Shown piece by piece: positions 1-12,126 of a stretch of 20,140 nucleotides of DNA. Under the pieces are notes generated by a model, which had not been told where the DNA came from, did not search any database, and saw nothing but the letters and a program-made list of their open reading frames with translations. A program made the position numbers and the translations under genes. Origin of the DNA: Paramacrobiotus richtersi (lineage: Eukaryota; Tardigrada; Eutardigrada; Parachela; Macrobiotidae); the NCBI GenBank assembly GCA_034698045.1, contig JAQGAU010001275.1, positions 1 to 20,140 of the forward strand, written 5' to 3'. Positions within the stretch are counted from its first letter, which is position 1, and every line of letters starts with the position of its first letter.

Positions 1-41
1 TGTGCAAGGGTTACACAGTTGGCGATGGTTACAAAGGGGAC

Positions 42-94
42 CCGGCAATAATGTCCGGGGGGACATTTTGGCGGGGGTGGGACATAATTGCCGG
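42..94. repeat. Inverted repeat with G-rich loop
   Basis: Arms at 42-56 (CCGGCAATAATGTCC) and 80-94 (GGACATAATTGCCGG) are complementary at 14 of 15 positions. The loop of 23 bases is rich in G and contains a further GGACAT that can pair with the inner part of the left arm. No gene is associated with it. It could be a remnant of a small inverted-repeat element or a chance hairpin. Confidence 0.45.
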
Positions 95-808
95 TTACAT
101 GCGTTGAGTTCATGTTAACCCGTCTAAATTCCCATGCTGTGAATTTCTTTTGATTATCACTGACAATGGTGGCCAACCGGTAACCTGCCTGCGAATTGAA
201 TTTTTAATCTACGTATTTCTTCGTTGCAGTAATGGATTTACGGCGAACGGCGGATATCACACTTTAGGTAGGTACTTCAAGCAGAACATGTTGCGTTATA
301 ATACTCGGCAAAGTTGGGGCTGTCTCGTTAGTGCTGCTAATTCATTTCTTGTATTATGATCTCACGTTCCGGACGGTCTTTTCTTCACCTGTGATGAAAA
401 TTAAAATAAATGCCGGTAATGAGTCTGGCAGTAATTGGCTTATTACGGTATCCTTACATGTACAGCTAGTGACAATGTGCAGTGTTACTCGAAAGGAGAA
501 ACAAGAAAAAACCAGGGTTAACTTTCTCGGGTTCTGAAAATTAATCCCACAGCTCACCCGGAAAAGTGGTGGGCCTTTTTGTTGTCAGAATGAGCTAGAT
601 AATAATTATGTATTGCGCTAGTCGTTTGTCGCAACCTAGGCTGTGAGCTGCATAATAGCGACTTGCAAACTCAGACGTCGGCTATTACCGCTACCTGCAG
701 TGCCTGAGATTTCATTCACTCATCCTCGTTGGCAAGGGTGCATCGATCAATGACAATTCGAATAACACACCTTTTAACTGCAACTTGCAGTTGACATAGC
801 ACAAACAG
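95..808. other. No recognisable gene
   Basis: Open frames here are short and overlap on both strands, with no recognisable protein motif. An acceptor-like pyrimidine stretch ends with AG near 228, but the frame after it closes quickly. This is probably the upstream flank of the receptor gene that starts near 813. No core promoter motif could be assigned. Confidence 0.4.
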
Positions 809-812
809 ATGA

Positions 813-2009
813 ATGCTGGAGTCCAAGTGCACAAATCTTTCTCTTTCTCCCAGTAACCACACCGCGGCGCCAAAGACCGATTACTCAGTTACAAATTCGT
901 CTTCCAGCTTAACCAGCTTAACAGTGATCACACTGGCCGTCAATTGTGCGTTGCTCTCCTTGCCATGCTTAAGGAAAAAGACCTGCGAACTCCGTTTAAT
1001 GTGTACATTGTTGTCCTATTCAGCGTCACGTCCTTTACGTTGGTTTTGGCTACCCGATCGAGATTCTCTCCGATTACTACGGCTTCCGCTGGCTAGGATT
1101 TAAAGCCTGCACGTTACTACTTTATGATTCGTATATTGTGTCGGCTGTAACGGTACACATTCACGTGCTAATCACCATCAATCGCGCTTGGGCGCTCCTA
1201 TGGCCGTTAACGTACAAAAATCGCCACACTTCACGGGTATAGCCGCCATATTCAGCTTCGGCGTAGTGGTGTACTTACACGTCCTTTTGCTGCCCAGAAT
1301 TACGTTAGATGCCATGTATTACCGCGTGCCGCACAGTACCAGCTATTATTTGGACACCAAGGCGCAGTCGACATGGTTCATGTTTGTGACGGTGTGGGTA
1401 TTTAGCGTGTCAAAGCTATCCATCCCGGTATGTTATCCGTTTTTGCTCTGGAAGGTGTTTTGCAGGAGAAGACGGGCCTTTGTTGTGCAATCTGTCCCAC
1501 TTGATGGGGTGTCGACCACACTTGGTGGGGACACCGGCTCACCGCAGCATCTGCCAGCGAGTAAATCCAGGTCGTTTGTCGTTGTGAGCTTGTTCACACT
1601 AAGCGCCTCGGTTTGCTGGATTCCCAGTCTGGTGTACTACAAACTGACTGACTTCGTGCCGCCCGGCGAGCTAGAGACCTTGCGTGAAGTACAAACTGTC
1701 CTGTCCATGTTACTGGACCTGCTCGATCCCGTGTTTTTTTGCACTGAGTATCAGCAGTTTACGAACAAGGATCATTCGCTTGGTAAAATGTCGACTGCCT
1801 TCGCAAAAAAATCGAGATCAGGAATTAACACTGACTTTTTAGTTCATCGGTCAAGGAAAGCCTGGGGATTCATTGTGTGCTTCATGGAGGTGTTTTTCTG
1901 GATATTCACAATGCCATTGCGATGTATAGGTCCGACTGGTCGTGCTGTCGGTCGAATGACATATTTTTTACGGAAAGAATTAACTTTAATTTCTTTGTGT
2001 CTGCAATAA
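813..2009 (+). pseudogene. Rhodopsin-like (class A) GPCR broken by three frameshifts
   Basis: All seven helices of a class A receptor can be read, but in successive frames. The ATG at 813 opens an N-terminus with N-glycosylation sequons (NLS, NHT, NSS) and helix 1. Near 940-962 the frame moves to one giving LAMLKEKDLRTPFNVYIVVL, the typical loop 1/helix 2 pattern. Near 1045-1056 it moves again, giving helix 3 with its conserved Cys (KACTLLLYDSYIVSA) and NRAWALLWPL in place of DRYxAVxxPL. Near 1220-1238 it moves to the frame that carries helices 4-7, including CWIP in helix 6 and DPVFFC in place of NPxxY. Every shift equals one lost base, so the original frame returns after the third. The ligand class is unknown. 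AATAAA overlaps the stop. Either a recent pseudogene or an assembly with one-base deletions would fit; ordinary introns do not, because the frames overlap directly. Confidence 0.75.
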
Positions 2010-2010
2010 A
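2005..2010 (+). terminator. Poly(A) signal AATAAA of the GPCR gene
   Basis: AATAAA overlaps the TAA stop (2007-2009) that ends the receptor frame. A stop overlapping the poly(A) signal is compact but known in small genomes. Another AATAAA follows at 2121-2126. Confidence 0.4.
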
Positions 2011-3045
2011 CTTCGTGTCACCACACTGCATTCATGTGAGCCGTTTCGGCTCGATATTTTGGCCAAGTGCCCTCCTCCTGAAATTGGCAGATAACAGCCA
2101 TGTATTTAGGCGTTTCCTTAATAAAAATGATAACGATCCTGAGCGTTTTGGCTTTTATTGTAATTATTGGCTGCGGCAGAGACTGACCTGGTGCACTAAC
2201 AACTGTTGGTGCAAGCCGAATTTCCCCAAAGTGTTGACTGCGAAATTTTGCGTAACTAGAAATTTGCAGTAGAGTCATATTTATCTTCTACATATTTGGT
2301 TAGGTTCAATGCGGCTGATATGAAGAGTACGTACGGAATACTCAGAAAAGCCGTTTGCCGAATTTGCCGTTTTCCGATTTAAGCGAAACATTGCAGTTCC
2401 TAAATAGGTACTAGCAATACCGCACAAAACGAAACTGACGTCAGATATATATAGCGCAAGAAACCGTGTAATAATAACGGCAGATGCATGTATTACTTGA
2501 TCATCGGAAGCCAGCAACCATAAGGGTGCAATACATCTGAACAAGGGAAATCAGCCATACCAGACCATCTTACAAATTCATACCAGACTGCCAGTTCAGA
2601 ATGACCTCTGCAGTCGCCAAAAGCAACAGTAACTCAGTGGCAATTGGGATATAATATCTGCATGTTTGTTTCTCGAAAGATAGATGTGAAGTCTTTGTCT
2701 AAGGTCTCGAGATTACCCATGACTGCGACATTCTGGTACTGGACTCAGCTACTATGAATCTACGTTGTCGAATACGTACAGAGTACGCTTCGGCTTATCA
2801 TTCATGTATAAACGCAGCGACAAAGCCAACAAATCTAAACGACATATTTGGAACGAAAGTAGGAACTACCTTTGAAAACGTATGCTTTATCCAAAGGATC
2901 TTCCACCGACATGTTCCTTGCGGGACTGATACAATGCTAATCTCTTACAGTTAACAGCTGCATCATTCAAGCAACATTCAAATGACAAATACTAGACCAT
3001 CTAATAGTTGGGTATTTCATGGTGTGCGATGTTGTATTTTCGTAA
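2011..3045. other. Intergenic, no recognisable gene
   Basis: Only short open frames without recognisable motifs. The stretch includes one copy of the three-copy repeat (core at 2371-2385). A 19-codon hydrophobic frame at 2127-2183 ends in TGA and is not supported as a gene. Confidence 0.45.
2360..2500 (+). repeat. Interspersed repeat, copy A
   Basis: It shares the 15-base core TTTCCGATTTAAGCG (2371-2385) with copies at 4503 and 12783. Similarity continues for tens of bases: an (A/G)AACATT block, then a TACTxxCAATxCCGC block, then an AAACGGAA-like block. Against the third copy it also extends through TAATAACGG and the following GCATG. All three copies have the same orientation. Outer limits are approximate. 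Confidence 0.6.
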
Positions 3046-3409
3046 AAAAATCAGCTCTATTACACAGGCAAAACTTCAAACACGTATTCAAATCCAACCA
3101 ACGATATCGCCAAGTACGCTCGCCGGATAGGACCAAGCCTAGAGACGTATGCCATCTTAATGGCAAAGATCAACGAACGCAACAAACAACGCGAGGCCTT
3201 GAATGACGCGATCGGAAACGGCGCCCAAGACATGCTTTTCACATTTCACAACCTTTTGTGTAAAAATATTCTTGGGCAATCTTACTGAAGTAGCTGACCC
3301 GATCATTGGGCATTTCATCCTGAGATATGACGGTAACAACCTCCGTTGTAGTAATGAAGCATGCCATTTCCTGTGGCTTCGGGCGAATGACATTCTGCAA
3401 GTGCCGTAA
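3046..3409 (+). pseudogene. Possible decayed coding remnant, unidentified
   Basis: A stop-free frame from 3046 to about 3288 reads like real protein, with a hydrophilic, possibly helical stretch (AKYARRIGPSLETYAILMAK, then NERNKQREALNDAIG). After about 3270 a second frame (ending at the stop near 3409) also looks coding, with LTEVADPIIGHFILRYDGNN and a Cys-containing tail. Joining them needs a one-base shift near 3270. I do not recognise the family. It lies just upstream of the decayed repeat at 3538-4490 and could be the more N-terminal part of the same element, but no matching stretch was found in front of the second copy. Chance open frames remain possible. Confidence 0.25.
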
Positions 3410-3537
3410 ACGCAGACTGGCCGCTACAATGTGTCGTTTCCGGCACGGGGCTTGCTCTAGATAACCCCTTTACAATTTCTGGAATTAGCCACCCTAGCTA
3501 ACGGTGACCATATATTTACTATCACTGCACTCGCAAA

Positions 3538-4490
3538 TTCGTCGACGAGTACGCCGAGCGCAGTCTGCTACGGTATTACATAGAACTGGGAATGACAGTG
3601 GAATTTATGTTGGCGAGGGTGGCACGAAGACTGTTGCGTGTAAAAAGTATGACTTACCCGGACGATAAACGGTCGAATTGCCTTAGCGATAGTACCGGAC
3701 GACATTCCTAAAGTTAATAACGCCCGAAGATAAAAAAAAACAATAAACTGCGCTGACAATATAGCGAGCATCGTAGGATAACGTGTCGAGAACGTGTGTC
3801 CTCGATTATGGCATCGCATTTGCAAATCGGCACAGGCAAGTCCTTTATAAAAGAGGATATCCACAACAGCAGAATCCTGGGTCCATATATTTTGTGGTAG
3901 TTCGATCGCACGAGAATCTAATTATGTAAATTTATTATGGCCGATATGTTGCAGCTGCGGCTACATGTTGATTAGATTACATAGTTACTGGTTTCCTAGC
4001 GACAGCATCTGCAGCTGACTTGATTAGCTGCTCTTACTGGATTCGTCGCGCATTCGGACCTGTAGGCCTAGGTTTCGATTATCTAACACAAGAGAATAAG
4101 CGTTGTTAATTCAGCTATAGTCCTCTGCATATCAAAAAGTGAGGTGGCCGATTGTTTACAATACAGGATGACAGATCCCTGTTTTTTCTTATTGCAAAAC
4201 CTCTCATGATTAACGATCGAGTAAGTAATTCCTCCTTCACAAGAGGAGCGAAGCACTTCCTGTGATTTTGCCTGCTGCGGCAGGTTAATCACCTTTCTCT
4301 TTCAACTGATAGTTAGTAAACATCAAGGTTGGAAAACAGGCAACCCGATCGAAAAGATGTATAACGTTGATAAAGTAAGCGCTACGCTATCTCTCGTTTC
4401 CTGCGGCAAGTTAATTAGCCGGGAAGCTTCTGGCCAATGCTGAGCATGCGCTGGCCGAATTACTGTTCTCGCAGATAAGGTAAACATGAC
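3538..4490 (+). repeat. Long interspersed repeat, copy 1 (decayed coding element)
   Basis: This stretch aligns by eye to 15228-16480 in the same orientation. Shared blocks include AGTATGACTTACCCGGA, TAGGATAA(C/T)GTGTCGAGAA and CGCGCATTCG(G/A). In the frame where copy 2 is well preserved, copy 1 still shows ACKKYDLPGR and then FLKLITPED, but with several in-frame stops where copy 2 has sense codons. The element therefore once encoded a protein that I cannot name, and this copy is dead. Copy 1 lacks about 230 bases present in copy 2 around 15890-16157. No terminal repeats or target duplications were identified, so the element class is open. A tandem pair of old host genes is the alternative. 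Confidence 0.6.
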
Positions 4491-4496
4491 TGTATT

Positions 4497-4580
4497 TTGT
4501 GGTTTCCGATTTAAGCGGAACATTACAGTACCTTGATGGATACTGTCAATGCCGCCGGAAAACGGAAACTCTGCCAAAGG
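4497..4580 (+). repeat. Interspersed repeat, copy B
   Basis: Core TTTCCGATTTAAGCG at 4503-4517, followed by GGAACATTACAGTACCTTGA and the CAATGCCG and AAAACGGAAACTCTGCCA blocks that match the copy at 12783. It directly follows the end of long repeat copy 1, so the two may belong to one larger element. On the minus strand all three copies can encode a peptide with MFRLNRK, but this may simply reflect base conservation. Confidence 0.6.
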
Positions 4581-4589
4581 TTCCATACA

Positions 4590-6070
4590 CAATACAATAA
4601 TTATGTACCTATTGTAACTTAGCGGCTGGAAAGATATCAGTATGTTAACGGATTTTCTGGAGTTTGGGGATCCCTTTACGGTGTGGTAGCAGGAGGCCGC
4701 CTGGGCCACGATGGTGCAGAGTCCGGAGGGAAATTGGATTAGTAAGAGAAAGAGTCTCGCAGATCGTAGTATTTGGCAATGATCCGACGTCATATTACAT
4801 CCAGAGAACCGGTTTAAATGACCGCGCAATTAATTTCACCAATAGCAGGAAACGAATTACCCCTTGTCTTGCTATAATAATGATAAGAAATAATGATAAG
4901 AAAGCAAAACACCTATGTCTTATGGAACTCTTCAGCACTGAGTGAGCACTCATCTGAAACAGGAAAGATCCGGGCGATATGGGATAAAGCAAACGCAGCA
5001 GCGGCAGCGTCCATCCGTTGTCATCTCGAAGACTAAAGCACCGAATCGCTTTCACCACAGAAGAGGGAAAGGGGGCGTGATTACGGTAGTGGAAAATCCA
5101 TGAAGTTCTATTGTGCAGATCAATCCGGAAACATGCGGGGCGACAGTTGCGAAAAATGATTTTTGGGTTTCGAAAGAGTATTCAGTCGCTTTCGAAGGAA
5201 AAACTGAGTGATATGGAGCTCTCTTCGGAAAAAGTAGAAGTGATTTATCTTCAAATGAAACAGAGTCATGATTCACCCTGCATTATATATTTTTTGTACA
5301 ACTGGCAGTATTTTCCAGTACGTTTTTCATTCGATTGAGGGTTCCGCTGATATTAACGCATTGGATCACGGATGTAAATCAGCTATTACACTGCTCTGCG
5401 TTTGCCATGTGGTCGTTAATCCGTCGAAGATGGCGTCTAGACCGCTACTGCACTTTCCCTACCGGCTCCCGGCCCCAGCGGCAACCAACGTGGCGAGAGA
5501 TATGGATGCAATGGTATCTACTTTGAGGATCAGCTGGCAAATGCACGTGAAGGGGGGTATATCCGCTCGGCATGGGCAGATCCGACCGAATGACGGCCAA
5601 CAAAACTGCTAACGGTAAATTTTGTTCTTGCGCTACGAGCCTACGTGGTGCACATTAAGTGCGTTCGCTTCGCTAAGTGTAACATGATCAGAAAGAGGTT
5701 TGCGGGTCTGAATTAAGTTTTACGAACATTTTGCACAATCATCCTTCGGACTGCGTAATTTAACAAGGCGGCTACTGTGTTTTCGTCAGGCGGCTGCCGT
5801 GAAGACGGCTGTCGAGCAGATGGCTACCTGAATTTAAAGCAAAACCATTGACCCACAAGTTAAATTTTGCCGAAACACGTCCGTCGAATAGAGTAAGGAT
5901 ACACATGTTTGCAAAGACGTATACGCAGGTTTGCAAGAAAATTTTTTTTGTCAGGAAAGTTATCAAAGAGACCATTTCGAATTATAGTGATAAACAGGTG
6001 ATCTTAGCGCATACCGTGTGTTGGCAATCATGTAATGAAGGAATGGTATCGAAGGAATTTCGATTCGTTT
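4590..6070. other. No recognisable gene
   Basis: An exact 13-base tandem duplication (TAATGATAAGAAA) lies at 4878-4903. Around 5340-5610 two overlapping plus-strand frames of 60-115 codons lack family motifs and compete with each other, so I do not call them. The rest holds only short frames. Confidence 0.4.
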
Positions 6071-6072
6071 AC

Positions 6073-6104
6073 GGCGGCTCCCGAGTGTCCGCTCGGACAC
6101 TCGG
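6073..6104. repeat. Perfect 11-bp hairpin and duplicated block
   Basis: CCGAGTGTCCG (6081-6091) and CGGACACTCGG (6094-6104) are perfect inverse complements with a two-base loop. The block GGCGGCTCCCGAGT that leads into it (6073-6086) recurs exactly at 6474-6487, where a different sequence follows. The second copy lies inside the inverted-repeat unit 6184-6537. Confidence 0.55.
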
Positions 6105-6183
6105 TCCACTCGGACATGACAACTGGCGTGGAGGCATCGTTCTCACGTAGTGACTTTGTACTTCTTTAAACGCTAATTATGGC

Positions 6184-6537
6184 CTATAGTAGACTGCCAT
6201 AAATATTTTGGAGAAAGTTCTGCAAACGAAAGACTTATCCATCTGACAGTTGTCACAGTTCTGGAAAGGTCAACACGAAAGCAGGACCATGGAGCGCTCG
6301 ATTGGTCTAGTGAAAATGTAAGGACAACAGGTCTTAGAACTCCACAGAAAGACTAGACATAGTAGCAAGAGATGCAGTGCAGGCGCGAAAGGTCACTCAC
6401 TGCATGTCTACCTGGCAACTGGTCACATGAAAGGACGAACGAATGTTGCTACTCAAAATTTAGTCTACTTTATGGCGGCTCCCGAGTAGGAAAATACATT
6501 TTCCGCTCGTATATGGCAATATGGCAGACTACTATAG
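6184..6537. mobile_element. Possible MITE-like unit with 18-bp terminal inverted repeats
   Basis: CTATAGTAGACTGCCATA at 6184-6201 is the inverse complement, at 17 of 18 positions, of the sequence at 6520-6537. The 354-base unit holds no credible protein, as expected for a non-autonomous DNA transposon. No clear target-site duplication flanks the ends, which weakens the call. Confidence 0.3.
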
Positions 6538-6539
6538 TT

Positions 6540-7920
6540 CGAGACTACTTTCCAGTCAATAAGAAATTATATTACAGCTAACATTTTTATCTTCGATTGA
6601 TGCGGACAACAGCCTAAATAACATATCTTACTTGCCCAAAAGTTTCTTTTATCCAAAAGCAGAATGGCAGAATACAATGATCACCTGAAGGGCGGACGAC
6701 AAATACCAGAGGTGTGCGATAATATTCATTAAGCCCTCGAACATAAAGCTCGGCTTAAGCAAATCAAAGGAATAATTTTAGCGAAACTTCGTCATAACAT
6801 CGCTATAACGGGGGGTGTAAGGACTGTTTTGTGTCCCGTAGAAAGCATGTGCTGTAAAAAACCGTAAACTGTTGTTTAGGCCACGAAATCGCAAAAACGT
6901 CTAAACGGCCACGAAATCGTCAGACAATAATTATGAGAGTTCGAACTGGGTACGGGAGCTTATATTACAGCTCCGGCTAGAACGCCGAATTCCTGGTTGC
7001 TACGTGACCAAGCGATTCGTATAGCTGAAGGCAAATCGCGCTGTTCAATATAGCTACTGGGGTGTTTTCGGTATGGATTTAAAGCGTGTATTCAATGCTG
7101 AAGACAGTCTCAGGCTCTTGTTTAGTCTGCTTTGTGTAGAATAGTATAGGCGGTATACTGCATACTTCATGATACATGAGATCCACTGATTGTAGACTTG
7201 CTCTCCCGTTACACAGTGGTTTGAGTATGCTGAACTCGTACCATGTGGCTTACTGATAGTTTACGGGATTCTATCACTAACGGTGATAAAGCTATACACA
7301 GTAAAAGTTCCGTTAGGGAAAACTGACATATGTAAGCTCAGCATGCAGGAAGTTCGGTATGCAAAGTGGTCCGGAAAAGGTTGGTATGCAAAGCGTACCT
7401 GGACTTACCGAAAGGCAGCAACGCGTTCTCATTGAGTCCTATGGTTCGTTTATTTAATTCGTACGCTCGTTCGTTCGTTTGTTTGTTACTGTATCATTTT
7501 CAGTTGGTTCTTGTCCGGCTTTATTAAGTTTGCGAATCAAGACTTCTGAACTGAAATTATTTTGCCGTTTCGTTCTTATCAGCTGACTGTTTTAATGCGT
7601 TGAGATAACGATTTGGTTGCTTTTTACCTTGAAACTGTACACTTAGGATCAACCAGCGTCTGCACCGTTTACTATTAGTTCTATTGCTTTGCCTACCAAA
7701 GTCCACATTGTTTCATTCGTACACTTTTAACATCAAGGTCACTTCGAAGATTTCATACATTGTCTAGCGTTCACTGTACCGTTAGATTATGTTATTAATA
7801 AATGTCATGTGAGCCCCTTTTCGAGTGTGGAATGACCGAGCAAAATTATAGATCTTCGGTTATTTACATCTTTGACCTAAAATTATTGACCCTACAGTTG
7901 ATGGGCCAATGTTTCCCGGA
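6540..7920. other. 3' flank of the receptor kinase gene, no gene seen
   Basis: No coding frame with recognisable motifs. GGCCACGAAATCG occurs twice as a direct repeat (6879-6891 and 6907-6919). A short tetranucleotide run of TTCG and TTTG units lies near 7464-7487. The minus-strand 3' untranslated region of the kinase gene is expected in 7500-7920. Confidence 0.45.
7520..7525 (-). terminator. Candidate poly(A) signal of the kinase gene
   Basis: TTTATT on the plus strand reads AATAAA on the gene strand, about 400 bases after the stop at 7921-7923. Another lies at 7449-7454. No closer exact hexamer was seen, so either could be used. Confidence 0.25.
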
Positions 7921-12050
<4,130 letters not shown>

Positions 12051-12126
12051 CTGTTGTAAATCTTTTGCATTACCCTAACCCAAGAAAAATGAGCAGAGAA
12101 ACTAGAAAACTGTAAAGCGTAACCAT
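12051..12126 (-). other. Unresolved 5' end: signal-peptide-like frame with an in-frame TAA
   Basis: From the ATG at 12126-12124 the frame encodes MVTLYSFLVSLLIFLGLG, a good signal peptide core. TAA follows at 12072-12070, and the same frame then runs without a stop into exon 1 of the kinase. No GT-AG intron that removes the TAA while sparing the hydrophobic core keeps the phase. Either the TAA is a disabling mutation or sequence error, or the hydrophobic codons are really the pyrimidine tract of an intron and the true first exon lies further upstream. Confidence 0.35.

Noticed and set aside
2127-2186. Signal-peptide-like 19-codon frame MITILSVLAFIVIIGCGRD
   Set aside because: It ends in TGA with no donor site before the stop and no downstream exon. 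Short hydrophobic frames of this kind also occur by chance in the AT-rich parts.
1877-2272. Plus-strand frame of 131 codons with a Cys-rich end
   Set aside because: It overlaps the tail of the GPCR in another frame and runs past that gene's poly(A) signal, with no signal peptide or acceptor to support it.
4323-4829. Minus-strand frame of 168 codons
   Set aside because: It spans the end of repeat copy 1 and repeat copy B, shows no family motif, and its open length seems fortuitous.
5268-5612. Two overlapping plus-strand frames (63 and 114 codons)
   Set aside because: Each looks partly protein-like but neither has a known motif, splice support or a homologous copy in the window.
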